Positions 51,909-64,000 of a DNA stretch of 64,000 nucleotides are shown one piece after another. Position 1 is the first letter of the stretch; the number at the start of each line of letters is the position of its first letter. The stretch is from the NCBI RefSeq assembly GCF_047495875.1, contig NC_092462.1:36278523-36342522 (forward strand). The letters are read 5' to 3'. Origin of the DNA: Pithys albifrons albifrons (lineage: Eukaryota > Chordata > Aves > Passeriformes > Thamnophilidae). A program made the position numbers and the translations under genes. The notes under the pieces were generated by a model. The model had not been told where the DNA came from, searched no databases, and was given only the letters and a program-made list of their open reading frames with translations.

Positions 51909-54900
51909 TGGGAGGAGAATGGTCAGGGCAAAGGAAATTATATCTGTAATCGGACCGGGCAGACTTTCTTTCGAATACTTTTTGTTTTGCACGACTCTTG
52001 TCCTTTTAGTTTGCCACATCGTGTGTAGTTGCATTCGAGTCTGACCGATGCACTTTATTTGCCGACCCTGGCCGTTCCCTTGGTGTTTCCAAATGCAGAA
52101 AGGATGCTGTTGTGGCGGCAGCTGCTCTGTGCATCTCTGTAGCTTAAGACCTGGTAAATCGGTCCTTAGTACATACGATAGAGCAGTAAAGTATGAGTGC
52201 TTTCGCAGCCTTCTTTGCAGGAGACTTCTATAGGAACCTGGTGATAGTCTTGGATTAAGAGAGTTGGTATTGGGCAGGAGACTTGATATTTTAGAAAACT
52301 TACTAAGGCTTCTTAGCAAAATTAAACCAAAATCAAGCAAAATTGTTTGTGTTTTTGAGGGGTTTGAGAGGCTTTATTGCGGTTTTGTTGTTTGGGGGTT
52401 TGTTTTAGTTGTTTTGGGGTTTTTTGGTTTTGTTTTTTTTTCTGTATATCAGGAAGACATATTTGGTAATCTAGCACTGATGTACTCGTGTAGACACATT
52501 TTTTTGTCTCATGTTTATCACTGAGTGTTGAGAGGAATTTGGTGTTACTTAGTAACTTTGTAACTTATAACAGTACCAGTTTTGGAGATTCTTTATTTCT
52601 TTTCCAAGTCTTCAGCCATTCGTTTAAACTTTAGTACTGAAGACAAAAAAAAAGTTTCCTGGCAGCAGGCACATAATTAGAAAGAAGGCTGGGAAAAGTA
52701 AGACTGGCCTTCCTTATAATGATGTGTTTACAGAAACTTGGAAGGCAAAAATATGCATTGGCTATCAGAGAGAAACCAACGTCTGCTGTTGGAACATTTG
52801 GGTCAGCTTTATATTAAGGAATATGGCACTGCAGAGCATACATCTAAAAATAGGAGTGGACACAGTCAATGTTTCATTAGGCTTTGAGGTCAAGAAACTG
52901 TTTCTCCACAGTATTCTGTGGCTGTATTCAACTGAAACCATGATTCCTGGGAACTAATTTTATATTTGTGAAATTAACTTAATAAGATGTATTACATATT
53001 GTGCAGAAAGTTTTATGTTCACTGATAATTCTGCATGCACAGAAATCCACCAGAGTTCTGGGGTGGGAAAAGTTATGATGATGTTCTTTAAGAAAGTCCA
53101 ACAGTTTCCAGACATCCAGAGCTAGTCTGTGTTTCACAATGCATACCAGACGTAGAAGGATTAAGGTACAGAATCGATAACAAGAGGATGGGGTGGGGAA
53201 CCCAACCATAGAAATAAACAGCAGAAAAAGTTAAATGGCTCTCAACGTGTCACTTGATTGTACCTAAAACACGTCACCATGAAAAGAGGGCAAATACTTG
53301 TGAGAACAGGAGTCTGAGAGAGACTGTGTTGCATCTTGCTTTTGCTTGGAGAACAAAACCTAAAAGAACTATCTGTTAAATAGTGTTCTGGTACTAATTT
53401 TCCTGGCCAGAAGGAGAAACCCTGGGGGAAAAGGTGGGAGAAAAGGGTTAACAGTGTGAATAAAAGAAATTAGAAAGATGGAGTAGGAGGTATACAGATA
53501 TTTTTGCAACTTTTGAAACACTTAGGAATATACAGATAGGATTTTGTTGGAATTAGGAGTGTCTCATTTGGATAAACACATTTCTCTCCTCTTTAAGATA
53601 GTAGAAATCCGATAATCACAAAGTAAGAATTTATGAAGTTATCATACACTGCAATCTGACATAGAAGTTTTTCTAAAATTGAAATGGTGGATATGTAGTA
53701 AAGGTTTGGTAGCAGTTGGCAGATCTATGGCACATAACTTTTCTTGTAGCTTTATGAGAGTCAAGAACTTTTTTTTCACTGAAAAACTGTTCTGAAAATT
53801 TGAAGTGCATTTAACAATTAAAGAGCACTGATGTAAAATGTATGTTTTATGTTTTGTTATTTAATGAAATCCTAGAAGATTCTCGGTTCTTAAATTTATC
53901 TCCTTTTTTTTTTTTTAAGGGCAGAACAGTTCTTTACATATTGTCCTGGCCAGGCTCCTCTTGCTGGACACTCATGTGTCTATTATTGGGGACCTATTAT
54001 TTTTGACTGGCCTGAGCCTACTGTTTCGTCTTTGGAGAGACTGTGTAATGATTGTAACATACAAAACTTTGCTAAGTATTATTCTAAAGTAATTACTTAC
54101 TTGTGCAACTACAATTATTTTAAAGTAGCTATTGAGAGCTATGGTTCCAGGCAACAGAAAGCAACTCACTATTCTCTGCTTTGTGCCGAAGCTTTTTTGG
54201 AGCTTATATGATGGTGTGTGTGGAGGTCCCAATAGTCTCACTGCTCCACAAACAGGAGCATGGTGGCAGTTTTGTCATCCACTTTGTGGTCTGTGTGACT
54301 GCAGCAGCCATTTCTAATAGCTATGTTAGAACAGCATGCCTGCCTTTTTTGTAAGGACACAGCGGTAAATCTGATGAGTAATGTTCAGCTGTTGGGCTTT
54401 AGGCATTGTAAGACCAAGGGAGCGTCTGGATGGAATAGATCTGTGGGAATATCAGCCCACTTGCATGGAGAATTTCTTCTTTCTCTGCTCTGCAGGATTT
54501 CTTTCTATTACTCTGTTTCAGAATGATCTGTGAGAGACTTAACTTGTTGAGTTTGCCTAGTTCTCAACTGGGCAGAGTAAACGGATCTTACTTGTAAAAT
54601 CATGTATTTGATGGGAAATTATTGTAGTCCTCAAACAGCAACTTAATGTCTCATCCAGTTCTGTTTAAATTAGCTGCTTTGCAATTTTACTCGTGGCAAC
54701 ATTAATGTGTATCCTGGGAGCAGAGTAGGCTGTCAGTGCAATGTCATGTATGCAGGTTTCCTCTGTGTGTATAGCATCATTTCCTGTAGATTATGAATAT
54801 TTGTAGACACTAAACCTGAGAGACATGAAGATGGCAACTTTGGGGTTTAAAAACCCGAGTTTCTAGTATGAAAATATATAGCTAAGGGAAGTGCATAAGG

Positions 54901-56884
54901 GTGCAGTGTGAAGAAACTGTCCAAAAGAAGAAAATAAGCCTATGCACCATTAAGTTGCATAATTCCCATATGAAATGTGTTCACTTATTGTCATGTGTCT
55001 TTTCATTTGCTGCTTAGTCTCCAGGAAAGGAGCGTTCAAGTATTCGTTGGCGTACTGGACCTTTACTGACCTGTGAAGGGTTGGTGGTCCTAAGATTTTG
55101 TTTTCACAATAAAATTTTCTGGGTTACATAGAACATAATAATTGATTATAGTCCCATATATCCTTGAGAATATAATAATTGGCTGGAAATATTTAATTCT
55201 GGGAATATTATTTAATCAAAATATGACTATGGAATTTTTTATTCATGAATCACCTTCCATCTTGGAAATATTCGAGCTTTCTTAATAGATAGCATTTCAA
55301 TGTTAGATTAAGTAATAAAGTTCCCTTTGGAGTGAAGCTCCCTCTCAGTAATAGCAATACTGAGCAATGATTTCATTTGGAAGAATTCAGAAGAATACAT
55401 ATAGAGTTATTACTAACAGAGTTATAGTATGCCCAGAAAACTCATTTTAACCTCTTACTCTGCAGAAAGTGAAGAGGAGAGTCTTCTGACCACTAGTATC
55501 AGAACTTCCTGAAGCATTACAGATCATTTTGGTATTCATGTAATTAAAAATATAATTACCATAGAAAGAGAATCATTAATTAAGGCAGTTCTTTTTACAC
55601 ATGAAGTCTCCTTTCTGGATTAGCACTCAAATAGAAAAATTAAAGAAATATTTTTCCTCCACACTGCTGTCTAGACACTAAATGTGATCCTTTTCCCACC
55701 TGCTTGAGACATTCTGGCCTTTGCCAAGGCAGGAAGTTTATATTTCCTTCATTGAAGCAGAAAGTGATTGTAATTAGTGTATTTTGTATGACACTCCCCA
55801 GTGCTTCCCCTTCCACAAAGGAAAGGAGTTTAAGATAAACAGATTTTATTTTTACATAAATAAAGAAATACTTTGCACTCAGTTTCTTGATAGGCTTTTT
55901 CTGGCTTATGCACCTGTGTGAGGTGAGCCAAGAAACAACTGAATCTGCTTTCTGTAATTTTCTTAGTGTGCATATCTGTCCAGTGATAATTTGAGTAAGA
56001 AATCTTTGATTACCTTAGATTATCTTAAACCATCATTTAGTAACCATTATTCCTTAGTAACCAGAATTCCTTACAGTCCTTGCCAGGATATTCTTCTGAG
56101 CCTGGGAAATTGTGTTAATTCACATCACCAATGTATGTTCCTCTTGAAATTCCTTCTTGAGATGCCCTCAGGATTTTCTTTGTTACCAGTTTCAGAAGTT
56201 GGTGTACATTATAAGTGCTGGTAGGATTAAAAAAACCCAATTCTTCTAATTAGTTTCTTTGAGAAACAAATCTTATATCAAAGTTTACTATAGTATATTT
56301 CAAACAGAAAGTGGCAATGTGGGATTGAGTTCATATCTTGGCCTTAAAAATATGGAAGAATTACTTAGTTGAAGAGTAGAATTTGTGCATCAGGAGCTGC
56401 AATGCTGCGTTGCCAAAGTATCCAAGTTTTGGTAAATGTTTGTAAGATGGCATGTCTTATTTGTCGTTTTGGTATCGGTAAAGTGAAGGCTTTTCAGAAA
56501 AAAGACTATTATTTGCAGACATGATGTGTCAGTCAGCAGAAATGTACAGGAAAAGATTCTTTGGTTTTCATTGGCAGTATGGTTGCATTTTTTTTCCAGG
56601 CTAAAATGTAAAAGTAGCTTAACACAACAAAAAAACTGTTTTAGTCATGTTAACTTTTATACCAACCAAAAATCCCCATCAGATTTACAGTAAAGACTAA
56701 TACTAATCTTTTGTGCTACTGTATCCATTAAAACCACACAGTACCTGAGTTGCATGTGTAAATAATGGGGAAACAGAGGGCATTATGTTTACAACATTAG
56801 TATTTAACTGTTTGCTTTTATGATCTCAAGTGGCTTTGTTTCAACCTTTGCATTTAAAAGAACATGACCAAACTTTGTACTAAA
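51909..56884. other. PALLD: PALLD large intron downstream of CpG island 2
   Basis: Intron without recognised exons or RNA genes. A T/G-rich low-complexity tract lies at 52375-52442. The 154-codon minus-strand ORF at 51876-52340 lies at the edge of the island and shows no domain I know. Confidence 0.7.
52375..52442. repeat. T/G-rich low-complexity tract
   Basis: Repeated GTTTTG, GGGGTTT and T-run units, the longest such tract in the window. Confidence 0.8.
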
Positions 56885-57490
56885 ACATGTGGCCAAGAAG
56901 GCCAATGGCATCATGATGTGTATCAAGAATGGTGTAGCCAGCAGGACCAGGGCAGTGATCCTCCCCCTCTCCCTGGCACTGGTGAGGCTGCACCTTGGAG
57001 TGCTGCATTCAGTTGTGGGCCTCACTTTAAAAAGGACATTGAGGCTCTGGAACACGTGCAGCAAAGGGCAGTGAGGCTCCTGAAAAGACTAGAGAACATG
57101 TCTTAGGAGGAACAGCCGAAGGAGCTGGGGTTGTTTAGTCTCAAGAACGGGAGGCTCTGGGGGATCTTGTCGCTCTGTACAACTACCTGAGAGAAGGTTG
57201 TGGGGAAGCAGGAACTGGTCTCTTCTACTGGCCTGCACTAAGAGGACAAGAGGAAGTGGCCTTAAGCTGGGGCAGGAGAGATTCAGATTAGATATTAGAA
57301 AAAAATTGTCACCATTAGGGTGGTCGGGCATTGGAACCGTTTGCCCAGGGAGGTGATGCAGTCACCATCTGAATCTGGCTCTGGGGGATATGGTTTAGGC
57401 TAATAGGGTTTACAGTGGTAGTGCTGGGATGGCGGTTTGACTTGATGTTTTTATAGGTCTCTTCCATCCGTGATAATTCTATGGTTCTGT
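56885..57490 (+). mobile_element. CR1 LINE fragment, plus orientation
   Basis: A 5'-truncated CR1 that begins with the conserved KANGI block (about 56898-56912). It continues through ASRTRAVILPL (about 56937-56969) and the RGD-like region to the C-terminal end. It terminates in ATTCTATGGTTCTGT (57477-57491). Frameshifts and stops, for example after 57103, show it is inactive. Same orientation as PALLD. Confidence 0.9.
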
Positions 57491-58190
57491 AAAAACACTG
57501 ATTTTAGATGAAGATTCAGTCAGCTGGATTTAATTTTCAAATTGCAGTTCAAAATTAATTCCTCTCCTATGACAAATGCATTTCAGAGAGCAAGAAATAC
57601 ATACATGCAGTATCTGCTAGGCTGGAGAAACTTCATTAGGAGGTCCTGCCTGGGTTCTAGTGAATAGAAGAGTATGGAATATTTATACTTTTTGTACTTC
57701 TGCTACAGATTAATTTAAAAAGTATGACCCCACTTCTCCAGCCACAGAGTACAGAAATCTGGTTTAAATCAAGACTCTCATGTGTTACAGCAGCTTTTCT
57801 CAGGAGAACCAACCTGTTGGTTTTAGGCCAACCTTTGAGCTGGACTTGCTCCTACTACCCATTTTTGCACCTTGCTCACAACTTGGAAGACTTCTTCTTA
57901 AAAAAGCATCATTATATTCTTTCTGTAGTTGGATTTTGAAGTACTTTCAATTTTTTTAACTCTATGGCTGAATTAATTCTTTTGAGTAGGCTGAATTACA
58001 GTATAAAAGTGCTCACTAGGAACATAATTGTTTCTTTAAGTTTTGTTTGAAGCACCGTGTGTGTGTACATGCAGATAGGTGTAAAATGTTTCTAACCTCA
58101 AAGAACAGATTATGCAGAATGTTTTTATTAGAGGAAATAATGCAAGTCTGTTTCTGTGTGCATATGAATCTGATGGTGTGTGAACATATA

Positions 58191-58205
58191 TGTGTGTGTG
58201 TGTGT
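58191..58205. repeat. (TG)n microsatellite
   Basis: Seven and a half uninterrupted TG units. Confidence 0.85.
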
Positions 58206-59535
58206 CCTTACACAGCATAAAGTAAAAATCTGTATCTGACACTTAAGGATCGTTTGTTTAAAGCAGCTATTAGAGTGCAAAACACTTTTAGTAGCCAGCT
58301 TTGGCTAGCAAGGGGATTCACCAAGGCAACACAGAAAGTTTTGCACAATTGAAAGGAGAGTTTCCTTGCACAGAAACCCAGTGATGCTGTATTTCTTCCA
58401 GCCCAACTTACTGTACTTATTTTGGCCTGAAATATAATGCCTTTCTTTTTAGTGTTTGAAGGCTTCAGGAGGGCAACTTGATTTATGATTGTATTTTGGT
58501 TTGACCAAAGATCTAGTGAAATTTTTAGTACAAGTGGGGATTTGAAAATCCCAGAGGTGGTCATAATATTTTGTGAATGGGGTACTTTCATGTAGTCTGT
58601 GATTGTGTGTGATCTGTGTTTCCTGTCAAAAGTTTTCAGAATTAAATGAAGGCATGAGTTACTTGGGATTGGATTACTGATGGTGAGTCTGTTGCAAGAT
58701 GATGCCATTTATTTCTGTGCAAATCTGAGGTGCCTAAAACCAGAATTACATAAAGAATATTTAAAGGGATTATTAATATCCACACCTACAGAGATGTTGG
58801 TGCATATCAACAAATACCTTTCAGATATTTTCATTAAAAGACCGTATGGGCTTCAAAAGTGTTCATTAGTATTGCTCAGATGACAAGTCACCAGACTCTG
58901 CATTTTTTCTCTATTAACTGTAGATTATTTTCAGTGAACAGAGACTTCTCCACAGTAGACATTTCCTTGTCTGACATGGCCAAATTCTGATCTTTTTCTG
59001 TTTCTAAAGCTACCTCATAATTTTCATATATCCATGATAATTCTCACATGCATAGGTTCAATGTCCTTGCTGAATCACATTTATTCTTTCACACATAACA
59101 TTTGTAGCCCATTTCAGGCAGTAAATAGATTGCCATACTGTTTGGCTTTGCTTTAGGAGAAAGTCTTGGTTTCCTATAACTCTTCACAGTTTTCCTATCT
59201 GTATAAAAATCTAGAGATCTGTATGTAACTAAAAAAGAGACACCTCTTCTATCAGTTTCTGCAAGCATATGAAATCCAATTTATAATGTGAGACTACAGA
59301 AGTCAAACTGTATTGAAAGAATATTATGTTGTCTTATGAGTCTCTAGGATGCTACATGTGGTTTTCATCCTTTTATCTTTAGTGACTTTTGGAGTTTCTG
59401 CTAGAGATTTTACAGTTATTAACTGTTTAACATTTTCTTAAGTGGCTCACCAGGAATTTCTGGAAAAAGATTGCTTCAATTTTTGGCTTTGCATTAAAAT
59501 ACCTAAACCTTTTTAGTTGGTTGGTTTTGAGGTTG

Positions 59536-59552
59536 GTTTGTTTGTTTGTTTT
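59536..59552. repeat. (GTTT)n microsatellite
   Basis: About four GTTT units followed by an A-rich stretch. Confidence 0.75.
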
Positions 59553-61911
59553 AAAATAAAAAAATACTGTCAGTTGTATTTCAGGAACATTTGTGCTCAT
59601 AGAACACAGAACTTTCAGAGGGGAGAAAAAAGCTCAGGTTAGAGGCTGCTTTCATATATATGCAACTGAATTAGATGAGTGTTGCATGCACAATTGTCTA
59701 CACAGATGGAGGAAAAAAAGAGTGCCTAATTAAGATAAAATGATATGTCAATATTTTCTCAAACAAAGAATGAACTTTCAGCTGTTGACTCAGAGGTTAC
59801 ATCTGTGATTGTCCCTGGCCCATGAACCACAGCAACTTTAAATGTTTCTGAGATTTTAGGAATAAAAATTAAAAACTGATTCTAAAAACTCTTTGTTCCC
59901 ATGTTCCACATCCTTTCAAAATTTAGTTGTCTTGTTGATGGTTAGGTATAAAGGGACAATGAATATAAACAATGACATTCATCTGAATCACATTAAATAC
60001 CAAGAAAAAGGAGTGGAAGGCTCAGAAATCAGGATCTCTGCAATGTTTCTCTTGCTCTCTACAACCCTACCTGGAACATATCGCACCCATCTAGTCTTGA
60101 TGTCAAGATGCGTTATGTGGTGGGACCAGTGCATGGTGGAACCTTTCCAGGATGGGGAAGCTCAGCACTGACCACATGCAGCACTGTTAGCCCAAGATCA
60201 AGGACTTGGTTTCATCTCTGAGGAATCTTGTAAGGAGGGAAGCAGTGCTTTCTAGAACACAAGCTGACATTAAAAAGGAGCACGTGTTTTGTGTTTGCAA
60301 GAAGTATTGAGGAATTTAGAAACACACTTAGAAGTTGTGGGTGTTCTGTTCATTACAGGCTGCAGTAATAGGTTGGAGTATTAATCTGTGAGCCCAAATG
60401 TTAAAAATTAGTTTCAAGTTCTTTTGCCATAAGAGTCTTGAGCTCAAGTAAGCAATTCCTACACTTCTTACAAGCATCTGATTATAATCTCTGGCCATGA
60501 CTCTTTGTGTGGTGAAATGTTTGGTTCAGAATAAGTATTGATATCTTTAATGCTAGATTTAGCATGTTGTTTTACTAAAAGGCAATAAAAGACTTCTGGT
60601 TTCATCCTCTTCTGGCTGCAGTTTGTTCCTCCTTCAAGCTGCCAGACAAGCCTGTTGCATCCTCACTTTGAACACTCTTTGTTTTGTAATCTTGTAAAAT
60701 TAACATTCCTGTTGGGTACTAACTTTGGACTTTTTTGTGGTACACTGTAACTAGAAAAGAGTGACTTAGGGACAGACAATTATAATGAATTGAAAAGAAG
60801 TCTGCTGACCATCGAGGCTAATTGTGGGTTTGCAGCTAAAAAGCAGCACTCCCATTATGTCCTTTTTTGGATTAAGAACATAGATGTTAGTGCTTTAAGC
60901 ATTACTCTCCACAAATGCAAGAGACAGGCCCTGTTTACCGAGTGAATTCTTGTAAGAGTACTGAATTAGAGGAACTGTTTGCAATGCTAATATTTAGAGG
61001 AACATGCTCATTGATAAAAAGCAGAGCAGAATAGAATTGGAATGCTTTTAAGCAGGAAGTTGATCTGCAGTAGATGAAAGCTGGGGGAGGTGAGTGAATT
61101 TTGTATGAATATATATAGAGCTCTGAAATGCCCACTATTTTTACTAAGTAACTTCTCTGTTTTCCCAAAAGGTTTATTATGTCTGCCAGAATTTCCAGTA
61201 CCGACAGAGCAAAGTTTGTTTGGGGATGTTTGGGAGAGATTTTTAAATCATGTGAATAGTACCTTTTTAAAAATCTTCACAAATTCATAATTAAATAATA
61301 CTTAATGTGCTTCTGGGTTAGGGAAATTTTTTCTGTCTTTATTATTGGCTCTTTGTGATAGAGGCAGAAACACGGAAATTTGCTGTCAAGCTTCCCGAGT
61401 TACTGATGGTAATCTTGGTGGTTGGTTGTTGAGATTATTCTCAAATGCTTCCTCTACTTAATTACCTCAGATTCCTCAAAAGTTTTGTTACAGGTTGTTC
61501 ACCGGAATTGAAAATGTCTTTGTCAAGAGTCACTTAAAAAGAAGGCAGCTACTAATATGTTTAATTTCTCAATTAATTGCCTTTCATTTTGGAAATTTTA
61601 GGGTTTGCTAAAATCACTGACCACTGGTGAAGTTTGTAGAATAATTTAATTAATGGCAACATGATGCATTAAGGATGGAAAAGAGGTGGTGATATAGATT
61701 TTTAGAAGATGGGAGACATGAAAAATGTATTTCCCTAACTGAGAAGCAATTTAGTGTTTCCTTGGATACTCTGAGGTGTATCCATTCAGGTCTAAATTAA
61801 TTGTTTGTCCTGTGAATTACTGACTGCCTAATATTCTTGTTCTCTCTTATCTGGTCTGTCGTATGAATAGAGCACATTGAAGTGCAGATTGGCATGTTGT
61901 GTGATCAATGA

Positions 61912-61933
61912 CATGATAGTTTAAACTATCATG
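61912..61933. repeat. Perfect 22-base palindrome
   Basis: The left arm CATGATAGTTT is followed with no spacer by its exact reverse complement. The symmetry stops at both ends. Its function is unknown. Confidence 0.9.
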
Positions 61934-62654
61934 GTTTTGGCTTAATAGAACCATTTCAATGCCTTTTTTTCAGAAAATATTAATAGTTTTGTTATTGTAA
62001 TAGTAGATTTTGTCCAGTACTTTTGGGTAATTGTCTTTCTAATCAAATTCTAATTGAGGTGCTAATTCTTGAGATTTATCTGTGGCATGTTTGGATTTCT
62101 TGTTGCCCAGTAAAATCAGGATTACCTTTGCTGCTGTCAATGAATTTACAGACTGGCCTAAAAACTGAAGAATATGTAAGCAGTCGGAAATAACAGTGTT
62201 GTACATCATATTCAGGCTATGTCAAGTCAGGCTATGGCTGGGAATAACATAAAATTATAAACCCTTTAGGAAGTGTCAAGGTTAATTCGTTGTACTTCAT
62301 TAAACTTTTCTGTTCCATAATAAGTATGTACACCTAAGTAATTTGGAGTACCTGTTGTGGTAGTATCTTTTCTGGTACAATTCCACCTCTATAATTCCAC
62401 CAGCCCTACTCTTCCTTTAGTTCTAGTTTCAGTTTGCTAGCCCAAAACAGAGGGTAAAGCAACACTTCTAAACTGTAGGTTAAACGTACTGCAGAAAACA
62501 ACTGGTTGTTAAGGTGAAGTTAACTGAGTGATACTTAGCTGGTATTGAAGGAGATACCTTCTGGTTTCAATAATTCTAGATACTTTAAAATGCTACTCAG
62601 CAGATGATGGTATGGTTTCTTCTGAGACTTCATTGTGTGAGTTTTCTCAGGATT

Positions 62655-62840
62655 TCATAGAATCATTAGAAAATGCATTTAAGATCATTGAGTCCAACCC
62701 ACTAACACAGCATCACCACAGTCACCATCAAACCATGTACCAGAGTGCCATATCCACACATGTTTCTTGAACACTTCCAGGGATGGTGACTTCACCATTT
62801 CCTGGGCAGCATCTTCCAATGCTTTACCACTTGTTAAAAT
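62655..62840 (-). mobile_element. CR1 LINE 3' fragment, minus orientation
   Basis: Begins on the + strand with an inverted CR1 terminus (CATAGAATCATTAGAA), followed by GAGTCCAACCCACTAACACA. It continues through TTTCTTGAACACTTCCAGGG and the CACCATTTCCTGGGCAGC block. On the minus strand the ORF2 C-terminal PSLEVFKKHVWIW is readable (about 62752-62790). Similarity fades after about 62840. The copy is short and old. Confidence 0.85.
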
Positions 62841-64000
62841 CTTGCCTTTACCATGGTCATTCAGCAGAAAAAGTTCTCTTGAGCTTCTGAGAAATTCTGC
62901 CATACTGCTTAACAGGAAGGGGTTTTTATTACAATTTTTGAAGCAGATGATGTCATTCATCATTGTTAGTTGAATTACTGTTGCTCTTACTGGTTTCAAT
63001 GGTATGTCTGTGTGCCTGAGCACACAGGCTGCTGGTTTGATTCCTGAATTTTTTTACACAAGTTTGGGAAGCTGTTGCTTGTTGTGTCATCAAAACTGGA
63101 TGTGAAAGAACAGGGTAGGGCACACAGAAGTATTTGGGGATGTCTAAGTGAGTAAGGGGGACAGACAATCCATTGTATTGTAAGACCACATGGTTCCTAA
63201 ATAAGAGCATTCACAGTGATATTCAGTGTACTGTAGGTTTATTTTCTGCATACCTTTACTTGATTAGTATTTTCTTTACTGAGATTCACTGATGTAAACA
63301 TGGCAACATTTACTGTAGATTTTTAAAGACTGTGTGCTGCACAGCTGCAACTAAAAGCCGTAGGAGCCGCTCAGTGAACTTGTCTCAAACTTTTTTGGAA
63401 AAAGTAGAGGACAAAATGACCTACCCTGACTTTTTGTACTGTGGTAAATGCATTTTTGTGTTTGTGTCTGTCTGTGTGACAGTGCATAAATAAATTATGT
63501 TCACTATAAAATTCCATGCCAGCAAATACAGCATGCAGACTTGAAGCAGGAATTGTGTTATTGTTTAGCAATTGCACATTAGAAATACAATAACTTGAAT
63601 TTATGTTTATATTAATTACAGCATGAACATAAATTTCTTTGGCCTCTTTTATTCTTCATGTACTATGTGATTGCTTTTTGTCTCAGTAATAGATGTGAAA
63701 AAATGAGTGCAAGGACTCTTTTTCTCAGAGGAACCTTACGGTCCACTGGGTTTTGCTGCACATATAATTTCTTGTTACTGTGTACAGTCAAGGAGTCCTA
63801 TTGTCTTTGGTGAAGAGCTCAACCTGTATGGGTGGCAACATGCCTTTTACTAAATGAATATATTATATAATAGTGAATATAATCATATAATATTTTACAA
63901 TAATTACAATAATGAACTAATTTCTTCAAAATAATGTCACACTAAAAATAAGGGACCATAATGATGGTACTAGAAAATAGAGGATTTGGGGGTTTTTTTA
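62841..64000. other. PALLD: PALLD large intron, end of window
   Basis: Intron sequence with no recognised feature, ending in A/T-rich DNA. The next PALLD exon has not been reached. Confidence 0.7.

Larger units (their letters stand above)
57491..62654. other. PALLD: PALLD large intron between the last two CR1 copies
   Basis: AT-rich intron with a (TG)n microsatellite (58191-58205), a (GTTT)n run (59536-59552) and the palindrome at 61912-61933. The 166-codon minus-strand ORF at 58208-58708 is the longest outside the islands but resembles nothing I know. Confidence 0.7.

Noticed and set aside
51514..52340. Minus-strand ORFs of 121 and 154 codons at and beside CpG island 2
   Set aside because: The first is explained by GC-rich sequence. 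The second shows no family resemblance and no splice structure.
58208..58708. Minus-strand ORF of 166 codons
   Set aside because: No domain, signal or family resemblance. The region is ordinary AT-rich intron, and an open frame of this length is plausible by chance in 64 kb across six frames.
1..64000. CRISPR arrays, bacterial operons, rRNA or tRNA genes, mitochondrial insertions
   Set aside because: No regularly spaced repeats, clustered long ORFs or recognisable RNA gene structures were seen. The repeats and spliced exons point to vertebrate nuclear DNA. Small RNA genes and diverged mitochondrial fragments cannot be excluded by eye.

Overview
This is vertebrate nuclear DNA, most likely from a bird. 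It is AT-rich and gene-poor, with spliced exons using consensus GT/AG junctions. Its recognisable interspersed repeats are CR1 LINEs with the TTCTATGATTCT-type 3' end typical of avian (also crocodilian and turtle) genomes. The species cannot be named from the sequence alone. No prokaryotic, plasmid or CRISPR features are present.

The only gene I can support is PALLD (palladin, an actin-bundling and scaffolding protein) on the + strand, and only part of it. Two consecutive internal coding exons lie at 4163-4282 (C-terminal half of an Ig domain, the second Ig domain of long palladin) and 5045-5387 (proline-containing linker with an Ena/VASP-type motif). They are separated by a 762-base intron. 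Everything from 5388 to the end of the window (at least 58.6 kb) is one intron. The next palladin exon, which in other vertebrates carries the internal start of the short ~90-kDa isoform, is not in the window.

Within that intron are two isolated CpG islands. Island 1 (about 45290-45720) carries a perfect CArG (SRF) box, a four-run G-quadruplex motif and a nearby AP-1 site. Island 2 (about 51490-51900) has a TATA box, an AP-1 site and a strong splice donor about 100 bases downstream of the TATA. It therefore looks like an intragenic promoter with a short first exon. My reading is that one or both drive short palladin isoforms, which is inference from position and motifs.

The rest is intron with repeats. 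There is a retroviral LTR followed by a tRNA-Pro-like primer site (2791-about 3330). CR1 copies lie at about 12720-13325 (-), 40316-41378 (+), 41598-41664 (+), 56885-57490 (+) and 62655-62840 (-). Short microsatellites, T/G-rich low-complexity tracts, a diverged 46-base direct repeat pair (37529/38667), a 16-base tandem duplication and a 22-base perfect palindrome complete the list. I found no evidence of a wholly new biological system. The most interesting material is the paired intragenic CpG islands with their alternative first-exon candidates.
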